From assembly GCA_035295165.1 (NCBI GenBank), contig DATGJN010000108.1:1-64000 (forward strand): a stretch of DNA of 64,000 nt, given 5' to 3'. The translations under genes were made by a program, and so were the position numbers. How positions within the stretch are numbered: position 1 is the first letter of the stretch; each line of letters starts with the position of its first letter. This DNA comes from a bacterium (GTDB lineage: Bacteria > Sysuimicrobiota > Sysuimicrobiia > Sysuimicrobiales > Segetimicrobiaceae). This document shows, piece by piece, positions 38,466-46,697 of the stretch. Under the pieces are notes generated by a model. That model worked only from the letters and a program-made list of their open reading frames with translations. It made no database searches and was not told where the DNA came from.

Positions 38466-39632
38466 TCAGCTCGTTGGATGCGACGCGGGTACGACGTGTT
38501 CCGCGATGAGCGTCTCGTACAGCGTCACCAGTCGGTCGATGATCCGATCCTGCGTGTACGCGGCCGACTCGACCTGCCCACGCCGGCCCATCTCCGCCCG
38601 CCGCGCGGGGTCGCCCAGCAGCGCGCGGACCGCGTCCGCGAACGACGCCGGGTCCGCCGGTACCAGACGGCCCGTGTCGCCGTCGCGCACGATGTCGGCC
38701 GATGCTCCGGCGCGCACGGCGACCACGGCCAGCCCAGCCGCCATCGCCTCGACCAGGGCGAGCCCGAGCGTCTCCGTCTGGGACGGAAACACAAACAGGT
38801 CGGCCGCGCGCAGGATCTCCACCACCTGCGCGTGGGGTTGGCCGCCAACGAAGAGCACGCGGCCGGACAGGCCGAGACGGCCGGCGTGCTCCACGAGCGC
38901 CGCCCGCTCGGGACCGTCGCCCACGAGCAGGAGCCGCGCGTCCACCGGGGCCGCGGCGAACGCGTCCAGCAGCAGCGGTACGTCTTTCTCCTTGGCCAGC
39001 CGCCCGACGAATACCAGCAGCGGCGCGCTGTCCGGCACGCCGAACGCCGCGCGGACGCCGCGCGCGGGCGGGCCCGCGAAGGTGTCGGGCTCGATCCCGA
39101 CGCTCGGGATGACTTCGATGCGCGCCCGGACACCGTAGCGTCCCAACAGCCGCGCGAGCGACGGCACCGACGCGAGCACGAGGTCGCATCGGTTGCAGTA
39201 CGCCGTCGTGTACGCCGCCACGAGCGGCCGCGTCAGATCCCCGACGATCGGCGCGTAGTGCGCGTACTCGGCGTACAACGTGTGATAGGTGAAGGCCACC
39301 GGCACGTGCCGGAGCGTCCGCGCGATCCACAACCCCACCCCGCCCAGCAGAAACGGCGAGTGGGTGTGCACCACGTCGAGCCCCAGGTCGCGGATCTCGC
39401 GCAGCTGGGATGCGGAATAGGGAACCGCGAGCGGGAAGTCCGGATGGCCCGGGGGGGCCAGGGACGGCACTCGGTGCACATCCGGGTCCTCGTCCACGTA
39501 GCCGGGATACGCCGGCGCGATCACCGACACGCGATGGCCGCGGCGCCGCAGGTGGCGGCCCGCCGCCTCGACCGCTTGGACGACACCGCTCCGTCGCGGC
39601 AGATAGCTGTCGGTGAAGAGCCCGATGTGCAC
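38466..39632 (-). CDS. GT4-family glycosyltransferase
   Basis: The 388-residue GT-B enzyme resembles diacylglycerol or phosphatidylinositol glycosyltransferases of the PimB/MgdA type. The N-domain begins with IGLFTDSYLPRRSGVV and carries VVHTHSPFLLGG. The C-domain has VFVGRLAKEKDVPLLLDAF and the donor-binding EX7E-like motif FVFPSQTETLGLALVEAMAAG. No signal peptide or membrane segment is seen. It probably glycosylates a membrane lipid or envelope acceptor from the cytosolic side. The GTG start lies four bases after the HTH gene stop. Its position in front of smc is unusual. Confidence 0.9.
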   Translation of the reverse strand: MHIGLFTDSYLPRRSGVVQAVEAAGRHLRRRGHRVSVIAPAYPGYVDEDPDVHRVPSLAPPGHPDFPLAVPYSASQLREIRDLGLDVVHTHSPFLLGGVGLWIARTLRHVPVAFTYHTLYAEYAHYAPIVGDLTRPLVAAYTTAYCNRCDLVLASVPSLARLLGRYGVRARIEVIPSVGIEPDTFAGPPARGVRAAFGVPDSAPLLVFVGRLAKEKDVPLLLDAFAAAPVDARLLLVGDGPERAALVEHAGRLGLSGRVLFVGGQPHAQVVEILRAADLFVFPSQTETLGLALVEAMAAGLAVVAVRAGASADIVRDGDTGRLVPADPASFADAVRALLGDPARRAEMGRRGQVESAAYTQDRIIDRLVTLYETLIAEHVVPASHPTS

Positions 39633-39636
39633 CCGG

Positions 39637-40155
39637 CTATTCGTCTCCTTCCGCCGTCTGGCGGTCGAGGAACGCCAGCAGCGTCGACAGGCGAAACCGG
39701 CGCTGTCCCCCGTGGGTCCGGAGGCACACCAGTTTGCCCTGATCTGTGTAGCGGCGCACCGTGGCCTTGGAGAGGTTCAGCACCGCCGCGGCCTCGTGCA
39801 ACGTGAGCTCTGGATCCAGCAGTCGGCGGATGATCTCCTCGCGCGTCTCGGTGATTGGACGCCGCCCCCCTCGCCGCCTCGGGTCGGGTGACCGTGGCCC
39901 GACCGGCAACACCCGCGGCGGGTGCGCGCCCGCCACGGCGCCCGGCGGTGCGGCGAGCCGCGCCCGGGCCGGACGAACCACCGACCCCGGCGATTCTGAC
40001 AGGATACCCCCGCGGGGCGTACCATTTCGAGGAAGATCCTGAAGGACGTCGCCCCCGCGTCGGTACCCGGGAGGCACATCGGGCGGCCCTTCCGGCAGAG
40101 AAACGTGCATTTGCTGCTCGAGATAGCGATACCAGTCCTGCAGTCGCTGTCGCAT
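39637..40155 (-). CDS. MerR/excisionase-type HTH protein
   Basis: The 172-residue protein has a C-terminal DNA-binding domain (about residues 103-168). The helix-turn-helix is in TLHEAAAVLNLSKATVRRYTDQGKL and the wing in THGGQRRFRLSTLLAFL. The middle (30-100) is Pro/Arg/Gly-rich and probably disordered. The N-terminus LQDWYRYLEQQMHVSLPEG is helical. ATG at 40155 with GGAG seven bases upstream is preferred; the frame is open further upstream. It is coupled to the GT4 and smc genes and may regulate them or bind DNA with SMC; this is an inference from position. Confidence 0.8.
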   Translation of the reverse strand: MRQRLQDWYRYLEQQMHVSLPEGPPDVPPGYRRGGDVLQDLPRNGTPRGGILSESPGSVVRPARARLAAPPGAVAGAHPPRVLPVGPRSPDPRRRGGRRPITETREEIIRRLLDPELTLHEAAAVLNLSKATVRRYTDQGKLVCLRTHGGQRRFRLSTLLAFLDRQTAEGDE

Positions 40156-40292
40156 ATGCTGCTCCGATGAATGCTGCGTAGGTTTTTCGATGTTAAGTTT
40201 GGGGCGTAGTTCGAGAATACTGAGAAAAATCCTGCCGTCGCCTACCTCAAACGTGCGAACACCTGCGCGTACGCCCCCGAACATCGTGACAG

Positions 40293-41540
40293 TCACCGGC
40301 CGCCGTCGCGGTGTTGCCTCGAAGGCACGCCGCCACGTACCGGTTCCCCCACGACCCGTGCGTCGTGCAGGCGCGCGATCTCGTCGGGACCGTACCCCGC
40401 GTCCCGGAGCACTTCGTCCGTATGCTCGCCGAGGAGCGGCGGGACACGCCGAATCCGCCCCGGCGTCTCCGACAGCTTCACGGGCAGGCCGAGCATCTTC
40501 ACGGTGCCGTGCACCGGGTGCGGCATCTCGACGAGCATCTCCTGGTGCCGGATTTGCGGATCGTTGAAGACCTCGGCCAGATTGTAGATCGGCCCGCACG
40601 CAACGCCACGCTCGTTGAGGTACGTCACCCACTCCGACGCGGTCCGAGCCTGCAGCGCCGCCGTCAGGATTTGATTGAGCTCTTCACGATGGGCCACCCG
40701 GTCGTTCACCGTCGCGAATCGCGAATCGGCGGGCAGTTCGGGGCGGCCGACCGCCTCGCACAACCGCTTCCAGATCACCTCATTGCCGGCGCACAGGTTA
40801 AACGGTCCATCCTTCGCCTGGTACACGCCGAACGGCGAGGACAACGGGTGGTGGTTCCCGGCCACGCCCGGCGGCGTGCCGGTCTCGAAGTACATCCCGG
40901 CGCTCCACGTGAGCAGCGCCACCATCGAATCCACGATCGCGACATACACTTCCTGACCGCGGCCGGTGCGCTCCCGCGCGAGCAGCGCGTAGAGCACGCC
41001 GCGGCACGCCGTCGTGGCGCACGTGAGGTCGGCGAGCGCGATCCCGGCGCGCGTCGGCCCGGTGGCCTCCTGACCCGTGATGCTCATGAACCCCGACATC
41101 CCCTGCGCGACCTGATCGAAGCCGGGGCGCGTCCGGTACGGACCGGTTGGTCCGAATCCGGACACGCCGCAATAGATCAACCGCGGGTTTGCCTCGCGCA
41201 GGCGCTGCGCGCCGAGCCCCAGGCGTTCCATCACGCCCGGCCGGAAGTTCTCGATCACGACGTCCGCGCTGCGGGCAAGCCGCAGCACGATCTCCCGACC
41301 GTCATCGGTCGTCAGATCCACGGTGATGCTGCGTTTGTTGCGGTTTGCGGCCGCGAAGAAGTAGCTGTTGCCGACGAGATCGGGCCGGAGGGTCTGGGAT
41401 CGGGAGTGATCGCCCTCGAGGGGCTCGATCTTGATCACATCAGCGCCGTAGTCCCCCAACTCCATCGTGCAGTACGGCCCGGCGAGAAACCGTGTCAGGT
41501 CAACGATCTTGATCCCGTCCAGGGGAAACATGCCGTCCAC
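40293..41540 (-). CDS. CaiB/BaiF-family CoA-transferase
   Basis: This 415-residue class III CoA-transferase moves CoA between acids through a covalent Asp. The family start PLDGIKIVDLTRFLAGPYCTM and the ADVIKIEPLEGDHSR motif are clear. Asp171 in GIALADLTCATTACRG fits the catalytic residue, and the C-terminal VKLSETPGRIRRVPPLLGEHTDEVL completes the family pattern. It follows a crotonase gene by 56 bases, forming an acid activation and beta-oxidation-like pair. GTG at 41540 or ATG at 41531 can serve as start; both lie behind GAGGAGG. Confidence 0.92.
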   Translation of the reverse strand: MDGMFPLDGIKIVDLTRFLAGPYCTMELGDYGADVIKIEPLEGDHSRSQTLRPDLVGNSYFFAAANRNKRSITVDLTTDDGREIVLRLARSADVVIENFRPGVMERLGLGAQRLREANPRLIYCGVSGFGPTGPYRTRPGFDQVAQGMSGFMSITGQEATGPTRAGIALADLTCATTACRGVLYALLARERTGRGQEVYVAIVDSMVALLTWSAGMYFETGTPPGVAGNHHPLSSPFGVYQAKDGPFNLCAGNEVIWKRLCEAVGRPELPADSRFATVNDRVAHREELNQILTAALQARTASEWVTYLNERGVACGPIYNLAEVFNDPQIRHQEMLVEMPHPVHGTVKMLGLPVKLSETPGRIRRVPPLLGEHTDEVLRDAGYGPDEIARLHDARVVGEPVRGGVPSRQHRDGGR

Positions 41541-41596
41541 TCGCCTCCTCGCGATGCCGCGGCGACGCTCGCCGGCGGCGCAGGCACCGACCTCGT

Positions 41597-42376
41597 CTAT
41601 TCTCCTCGGAACGTCGGTGCCCGCCGTTCGAGAAACGCCCGGACGCCCTCGCGGTAGTCCGCGCTCTCATACGCCCGGTCCACGATCTCCGCGAGTTCAT
41701 CCTGCGTGAGTTCGCCCTCGCCCGGCCAGTGTTGCAGCATGAGCTTCGCGCCTCGCTGCGACAACGGCGCCTGCTGCGCGAGCCCCCACGCGTACTCGTA
41801 CGCGTCGGGTTCCAGCCGGTCCGAGGCGCAGACGCGGTTGACGAGGCCCATCGCCAAGGCGGCGTCCGCGTCGACGAGCCGGCCGCTGTACAGCAGATCC
41901 CGCGCGTGGGCCGGTCCGACGATACTCGTGAGGCGGCGGGTGGCTTCAACGCTGTACACGATCCCCAGGCGTGCCGCGGTGACGCCAAGCCTGGCGCTCT
42001 GGGCCGCCCAGCGCAGGTCGCACGCCAGCGCGAGTTCCAACCCCCCGCCCACGCAGAACCCGTGGATCATCGCGATCGTCGGCCTGGGAAAGTTCGCGAG
42101 GGCCCGCTCCGCCCCGGCCACGGTCGCGCTGTAGGTGCGCGCCGCGTGCACGTCCGAGCGCTCGCGCTCGAACTCCGAGATATCGGCGCCCGACGCAAAC
42201 GCCTCTTCGCCGGCGCCGCGGACGACGAGCACCCGGATGGACGGATCGTGTTCCAGTCCGCGCAGCGCACCCGGAATCGTCCGCCACATCTCGATCGTGA
42301 TCGCGTTGTGCTTGTTCGGTCGGTTCAGCACCAGTGTCGCGATCGGTCCGTCACGCACGATGCGCAGATCGTCCAT
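41597..42376 (-). CDS. Enoyl-CoA hydratase/isomerase (crotonase) family protein
   Basis: This 259-residue crotonase has LNRPNKHNAITIEMW, the oxyanion-hole segments FASGADISEF and HGFCVGGGLELALACDLRWA, and a C-terminal trimerisation helix. At the place of the first catalytic Glu of classical hydratases the sequence reads VTAARLGIVYSVEATRRL, so that Glu is Ala. The same pattern occurs in a known crotonase subfamily of uncertain chemistry. The substrate is unknown. ATG at 42376 has GGAGG seven bases upstream. It precedes the CoA-transferase. Confidence 0.9.
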   Translation of the reverse strand: MDDLRIVRDGPIATLVLNRPNKHNAITIEMWRTIPGALRGLEHDPSIRVLVVRGAGEEAFASGADISEFERERSDVHAARTYSATVAGAERALANFPRPTIAMIHGFCVGGGLELALACDLRWAAQSARLGVTAARLGIVYSVEATRRLTSIVGPAHARDLLYSGRLVDADAALAMGLVNRVCASDRLEPDAYEYAWGLAQQAPLSQRGAKLMLQHWPGEGELTQDELAEIVDRAYESADYREGVRAFLERRAPTFRGE

Positions 42377-42486
42377 CCGACCGCCTCCGGTGCGACGTCC
42401 GAGTCGTTGCACCCTTATTTCGCTACCGCGGCGCGGATTCCCGGGGTCCCCGCATCATACCGCGAGCGATGCGGGGTGACTCGCGA

Positions 42487-43449
42487 CTACGTTTCGCCGG
42501 ATCGGGAGACGTCCGCGGCCGGCCTTGCACGGCGTCCTGACCCGGCGTGCAACAGGAACACCGCCCCGAGAATGCACGCGCCACCGGCCACCTGCACGGG
42601 TGCCAGGCGCTCACCGAGGACCGCCGCGGCCAGCGCCAGCGTCACGACCGGCTCGACCGTGCTCAGGATCGCAGCGCGCGACGCGCCGACGCGTTCGAGT
42701 CCCGCGAAGAACGCACCGATCGCCAGCACGGTCGACACGACGGCCATCCCGGCAATCGCGGCGTAGGCCGGAATCGACATCGAAAGCCGCAGCGTTCCCG
42801 ACGCCGCGCCGTAGATCCCGAACGTCGTTCCCGCAGCCGCGATCACGATCGCAGAGGCTGCCACCGGCGGGACGCTGCGAAGCAGGACGCGCGCCGCGAT
42901 GATATACGCCGAGTAGGACGCGGACGCGACGAGCGCGAGCACGACCCCGACGCCGCGCACCGCCCCCGTACCGATGCCCAGCACGAGCATGAGCCCGAGC
43001 GCCGCCGCAGCCAGGGCCAGGCACTTACGCCCGTCCAATCCCTCGCGCAGCAAGATGAACGCGAGCAGGGTCACGACCGGCGGATACGTGTACAGCACGA
43101 GCGACGCGAGCGAGGCCGGCACGTACTCCAACGCAGAGAAGAATGCCAGCGACATCGCCGCGTACCCGATCGCCCCCAGGGCGACGCATACGAGGACCTG
43201 CCGGGCCGACAGCCCAAAGCGCACGCGCCCTGTGGCGGCGAGCCCGCCCCAGAGCAGAACCGACGCCAGCAGAAAACGGAGGAAGAGCGTCGTGGGCACG
43301 TTCGCGCCGGCGGCGTACGCGGTCTTCGCGAAGATCGACATCGTCCCGAAGCCGACGGCGGAAATCAGGACGAGCGCGGTGCCCTGCGTGGCCGCAGGCA
43401 GGTTCACGGCGAAGGTCCCGCGGCGGGAGAGGGACGACTGAAGTGACAT
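42487..43449 (-). CDS. EamA/DMT-superfamily transporter
   Basis: The 320-residue membrane protein has ten hydrophobic segments arranged as two EamA repeats. The first contains LISAVGFGTMSIFAKTAYAAG and LASLVLYTYPPVVTLLAFILLREGL; the second has ASRAAILSTVEPVVTLALAAAVLGERL. Such proteins export amino acids and metabolites. ATG at 43449 is chosen; the ribosome site is weak. It is 103 bases from the tRNA gene, which points the other way. Confidence 0.88.
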   Translation of the reverse strand: MSLQSSLSRRGTFAVNLPAATQGTALVLISAVGFGTMSIFAKTAYAAGANVPTTLFLRFLLASVLLWGGLAATGRVRFGLSARQVLVCVALGAIGYAAMSLAFFSALEYVPASLASLVLYTYPPVVTLLAFILLREGLDGRKCLALAAAALGLMLVLGIGTGAVRGVGVVLALVASASYSAYIIAARVLLRSVPPVAASAIVIAAAGTTFGIYGAASGTLRLSMSIPAYAAIAGMAVVSTVLAIGAFFAGLERVGASRAAILSTVEPVVTLALAAAVLGERLAPVQVAGGACILGAVFLLHAGSGRRARPAADVSRSGET

Positions 43450-43514
43450 GGTGCTCAATACGCCGCCGGCGCGGAGGCGTCCTGGGCTTCGCCCGCCGAC
43501 GCCGGGGGCCTTGA

Positions 43515-43543
43515 TTGTCAGCGTCCGGACCCGATGCTACAAT
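43515..43543 (+). promoter_or_regulatory. Promoter of tRNA-Pro
   Basis: TTGTCA (43515-43520), 17 bases, then TACAAT (43538-43543), ending nine bases before the mature tRNA 5' end. It is close to consensus and rightly oriented. Confidence 0.8.
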
Positions 43544-43552
43544 GAACGGCGC

Positions 43553-43629
43553 CGGGGAGTGGCGCAGCTTGGTAGCGCGCAGCGTTCGGGACGCTGAGGC
43601 CGGGGGTTCAAGTCCCCCCTCCCCGACCA
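43553..43629 (+). tRNA. tRNA-Pro (anticodon CGG)
   Basis: A complete cloverleaf can be folded. The acceptor stem pairs 43553-43559 with 43619-43625. The D-stem is GCGC/GCGC, and the anticodon stem CAGCG/CGCTG encloses loop TTCGGGA with anticodon CGG at 43587-43589. The T-stem is GGGGG/CCCCC with loop TTCAAGT. G37 is present, as in tRNAs modified by TrmD. The CCA end is encoded. It reads the CCG proline codon, abundant in this GC-rich genome. Confidence 0.95.
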
Positions 43630-43834
43630 TCTGCACCTCCTCTATATCAAGAAGATGTTCCGGGCGGCGCCTCCGATTGTCCCGCCTTCGCTCCTCTGTC
43701 ATCCCGGCTTGCCCTCCGTGCGCTTCTCGACCCTGCCCAGGCAAGCTTGGGGCGCCGCGATGCGGGCGGCTCAAGGAAACAGGACAGGCGCCGACGAACC
43801 CGATGTCACGACCGTATGAGTGTAGGAGCGCACG

Positions 43835-44059
43835 ATGGCGTCCAGTCCCTCGCACCTCTATACTGCGCAGTTCGTGGTGTGGTCCGCCACCGCCGACCGG
43901 GTCGAGGCGGACATCCTGACGAAACACATCGAGGCTGCAGGTTGGGCTGATGCCCGGCGGAAAGTTCAATGGACGGCCACCGCGTTCAACCGGAGGAACC
44001 AGCACCATCACATTCAACCGATCTCAATCGCTCGATCCGGCAGACACGAGGTCGCGTAG
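43835..44059 (+). CDS. Small hypothetical protein after tRNA-Pro
   Basis: This 74-residue candidate starts at ATG 43835, seven bases after an AGGAG ribosome site. The sequence begins ASSPSHLYTAQFVVWSATADRVEADILTK-like and ends in a His/Arg-rich tail; I recognise no family. An 11-bp inverted repeat begins 18 bases after its stop, which supports a short transcription unit. Coding status is uncertain. Confidence 0.4.
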   Translation: MASSPSHLYTAQFVVWSATADRVEADILTKHIEAAGWADARRKVQWTATAFNRRNQHHHIQPISIARSGRHEVA

Positions 44060-44077
44060 CGGAAACTCCCAGAAGAA

Positions 44078-44115
44078 GGAGCGTAGCCGTCGGGGGGACG
44101 AGCAGGCTACGCTCC
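44078..44115. repeat. Perfect 11-bp inverted repeat, possible terminator
   Basis: GGAGCGTAGCC (44078-44088) and GGCTACGCTCC (44105-44115) are exact complements around a 16-base loop. No T-run follows. It could end the small transcript upstream. Confidence 0.5.
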
Positions 44116-44387
44116 ATCACGCACGTACATTCCACATAACGGATGTCGGCGCGCCAATGTTCCTCGAGCCTATTCACGGGAATGGCCGAGGGCGGCGACG
44201 CGTCAACACCGGGGACACGATCCGGGAAGCGTGCGCGTCGTTCGACATGCCATCGAGACCGCCCGTTGCCTGATCGTTACCGCAGAGAATCCATCAGCTC
44301 CGAGTTCACCGTATCCAGTCGTGGTGGAGGGCGAGCCCCACGGTACTACGCGGACTCACGTTTTGCGACCTCTTGGGGGGGTGCCGG

Positions 44388-45272
44388 CTATGCGCCCTGG
44401 CCTTTCCAGCCCGGTTCCACGCGGCGCAACCGGGCGTAGCGTCCCGGCGTGACACCGAAGGCGGATCTGAACATGCGCGTGAAGTGCGCCTGGTCGACAA
44501 AACCGGCCGCCAATGCCAACTCGGCTAACGGCGTCCCGCTGCCCAGCCGGTTCCGCGCGAACTCGAGCCGTCGCATGAGCGAATAGCGGTACGGGCTGAT
44601 CGCATACGAGATCCGGAACTGACGCGCGAGTTCGTAGCGGCTCAGTCCGGTGACCGCCTCGAGTTCGGCCGACCGTACGATGGCGCGCCGGCTATCGAGG
44701 AATGCGCGGGCCCGCTCGATTGCCGCGTGGTCGAAGCGGCGGGGCGGACCAGCAGTGCGGCTGGTGGGATCCCCTTCGACCAGGCCTTCCGCCAGGCGCA
44801 GGACCAGGGCGTCGAGCGCCAACGGCTCCGGGGCAGGCTGAAATGCGGCCGCAACCGCCCGCGCGAGCGTTGGGTTGTGGGACACGGGCTCGCGCACAAA
44901 CGGCAGTGACGCCGGTCGTTCTCTGATCGCGCCCAGGGCGGCGGCGATGCGCGCGGGATCGACATAGACGATCCGGTAGCTGAACCCGACCTCGGTTCCG
45001 GCGCGGCCGTCGTGCATTTCGTCGGGATGGAGCACGATGACCTGGCCCGGCGTGCTGCGTTCGACCCTGCCACGATAGTCGAACATCTGCACGCCGACGT
45101 CGGTGACACCGATGGCGTAGGTGTCGTGGCGATGCTTGCCGAAGGCGCGCCCTCTGAACCAGGCGCGCAGCAGCCCGACGCCCTCCCCCGGCTCGGACGT
45201 GTACACCCAGTCTCCGCCGTCGCACGAACATACAAGATCCTCGCCGCGGGGCCCCGCTAAGATAGATGCCAT
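44388..45272 (-). CDS. AraC-family transcriptional regulator
   Basis: The 294-residue regulator has an AraC cupin-like N-domain (RGRAFGKHRHDTYAIGVTDVGVQMFDYRG and HPDEMHDGRAG). Two C-terminal HTH motifs follow: RSAELEAVTGLSRYELARQFR and PLAELALAAGFVDQAHFTRMFRSAFGVTPGRYA. The type is common next to LysE exporters, where it controls the divergent gene. The ATG at 45272 is six bases after a TATACT box and has no ribosome site, so the mRNA is probably leaderless. Confidence 0.92.
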   Translation of the reverse strand: MASILAGPRGEDLVCSCDGGDWVYTSEPGEGVGLLRAWFRGRAFGKHRHDTYAIGVTDVGVQMFDYRGRVERSTPGQVIVLHPDEMHDGRAGTEVGFSYRIVYVDPARIAAALGAIRERPASLPFVREPVSHNPTLARAVAAAFQPAPEPLALDALVLRLAEGLVEGDPTSRTAGPPRRFDHAAIERARAFLDSRRAIVRSAELEAVTGLSRYELARQFRISYAISPYRYSLMRRLEFARNRLGSGTPLAELALAAGFVDQAHFTRMFRSAFGVTPGRYARLRRVEPGWKGQGA

Positions 45273-45278
45273 GCCGGT

Positions 45279-45284
45279 AGTATA
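45279..45284 (-). promoter_or_regulatory. -10 box of the AraC-family gene
   Basis: TATACT on the minus strand ends six bases before the ATG. The expected transcription start then falls on the A of ATG. A -35 is weak (TTCAAG with 18 bases, or TTTCAA with 19). The 36-base gap to the divergent LysE gene must hold both control regions. Confidence 0.6.
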
Positions 45285-45308
45285 CCCGAGACGCGGAGGC
45301 CGCTTGAA

Positions 45309-45905
45309 ATGACGCGGGAGCAAGCCATCGCCTTCTTCGTGTTCTCGGTCGCCGCCGCCGGCACGCCCGGGCCCAGTAACGTTCTGCTAACCGCCACGGG
45401 GGCCAGTGTCGGTGTGCTGCGCGGCCTTTCCAGCCTCTTGGGGGTCGCGATCGGGATGGCGTGGATGATGTTCATCGTGGCGTTCGGCCTCGGCAGCGCG
45501 ATCCTCAACAATCCCTTCGTCCTCAAGGGTGTCAAATGGTGCGGCGCCGCGGTGCTCTGCTGGCTCGCGTGGAAGATCGCGACGGCCCGCCGTGCCGGCG
45601 CGGCGACCGACGGCAAACCGATCGGCTTGATCGGCGCGGCGGCCTTTCAATGGGTCAACCCAAAGTCGTGGCTTGTGTGTGCCAGCGCCGCCGCCACCTT
45701 TCTCCACGAGGGACCGGGCAGCGCGCTGGGGCAGTCCGCCGCACTCGGGCTCGTTTTCTTCCTTGCGTGCTTGCCCAGCTGTTTTCCCTGGCTCGCCTTC
45801 GGCGCGGTCTTGCTGCGCGCCCTGCGATCCGAACGTGCGTTCCGTCTGTTCAGTGTCGCCATGGGCGCGCTGCTTGCCTCGTCTGTGATCCTGTTCATCT
45901 CGTAG
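45309..45905 (+). CDS. LysE/RhtB-family amino-acid exporter
   Basis: The 198-residue membrane protein has six hydrophobic segments and the family start AAAGTPGPSNVLLTATGASVGV. The internal motif AFQWVNPKSWLVCASAA is also typical. It exports amino acids or derivatives. ATG at 45309 has GGAGG nine bases upstream. The divergent AraC regulator probably controls it. Confidence 0.9.
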   Translation: MTREQAIAFFVFSVAAAGTPGPSNVLLTATGASVGVLRGLSSLLGVAIGMAWMMFIVAFGLGSAILNNPFVLKGVKWCGAAVLCWLAWKIATARRAGAATDGKPIGLIGAAAFQWVNPKSWLVCASAAATFLHEGPGSALGQSAALGLVFFLACLPSCFPWLAFGAVLLRALRSERAFRLFSVAMGALLASSVILFIS

Positions 45906-46697
45906 CGTCGCGGTGGATGAGCGGCGCGTCGCCGGATCCGTCCTCGGCGTCAGGCTCTATGGACCATCCCGTCGACGCCCGCGCCGCGAACTCAGCTTCG
46001 GTGTCGCCCCCGAGGAACCGCCGCGCGTCCTCTTGCCGCCACCCATGGCTGCTCAAGTGCGTGCACAGAAACGGGGCGCCCCGCCGGTGATGTCCGCTGG
46101 CATGGGAGAAGATGATCAACGGGTAGGTGCCGGGCCGCGCGGCGGCGTTGCGGACAGCCATCTGGCTACGTGGTGTGGCGCGTGCCGGCGCGGTGAAGAC
46201 GTCCTGGGTCCCTGGTGTAAGATCCTGGCCCGCATGTTGCGCCGCGGCAGGATACCAGATTTCAACCGGGAACAGACGGTCCCGTTGGGTATCAAGCGCC
46301 TGGCCCGTACGCACACCAACGGGAAATCGACCCCGGGCGAAGGGATCGTACTCGCCCGTCCGGGGCGCGACCGGAGCACGCGGGTTCATAGGCTTGACGT
46401 GTTCGCCGGTCATTCGGAATGCCTGCCGCTCTCCCTGCACGTCTGCCTTGAGATGCGCGGCCGCTGTCCTCTCACCCGTCGTTCGGCCACCACAAAAGAG
46501 GAGTGGCCGGCCGCCGCTCGCTTCCAGCTCATGGACGGTATCGCGACGACGCTACGCGTGCATCCCGGGGGCGTGATCGCCGTCGCGACGCCCCGCTCCA
46601 GGAGCCGTAGGCGCACGATGCCCAGGACGTTGAACGATTGTCCCAGATCGTCCCCCTGCGTGACGTGGGCCCAGCCCTCCTAGTTCTCTACGCGGCG
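45906..46697. other. 790-base stretch with a hydrolase fragment but no intact gene
   Basis: Between the LysE-type gene and hyuB I see only the broken alpha/beta-hydrolase on the minus strand (46039-46389). The remaining 46390-46697 has open frames on both strands but no family pattern. Confidence 0.5.
46039..46389 (-). pseudogene. N-terminal fragment of an alpha/beta-hydrolase (PAF-acetylhydrolase/dienelactone-hydrolase type)
   Basis: The frame resembles the N-terminus of these hydrolases: GRFPVGVRTGQALDTQR, LFPVEIWYPA, TYPLIIFSHASGHHRRGAPFLCTHLSSHGW. Similarity stops right there. The expected VVAA continuation appears for a few codons in a neighbouring frame, then ends at a stop. The GxSxG nucleophile and His regions are missing, so this looks like a decayed gene. 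The frame itself stays open to 45895 with unrelated residues. Confidence 0.65.

Larger units (their letters stand above)
43630..44387. other. 757-base stretch after tRNA-Pro, mostly non-coding
   Basis: Apart from one 74-codon candidate (43835-44059) and an inverted repeat (44078-44115) I see no gene. There is no integrase, and no repeat of the tRNA 3' end is noticeable within the window, so an integrated element is not supported. Confidence 0.5.

Noticed and set aside
40156-40292. Promoter for the HTH-GT4-smc unit (TTCTCG...TAACAT)
   Set aside because: The spacing is 16 and both boxes match poorly; the AT-rich bases suggest a promoter but I cannot place one firmly.
39637-40632. 331-codon version of the HTH gene
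   Set aside because: The first 159 codons run through the end of the CaiB gene and an AT-richer promoter-like gap; the ATG at 40155 has GGAG at the right distance.
43553-44387. tRNA-anchored genomic island
   Set aside because: No integrase, no direct repeat of the tRNA end and no change in content beyond a small gene-poor area.
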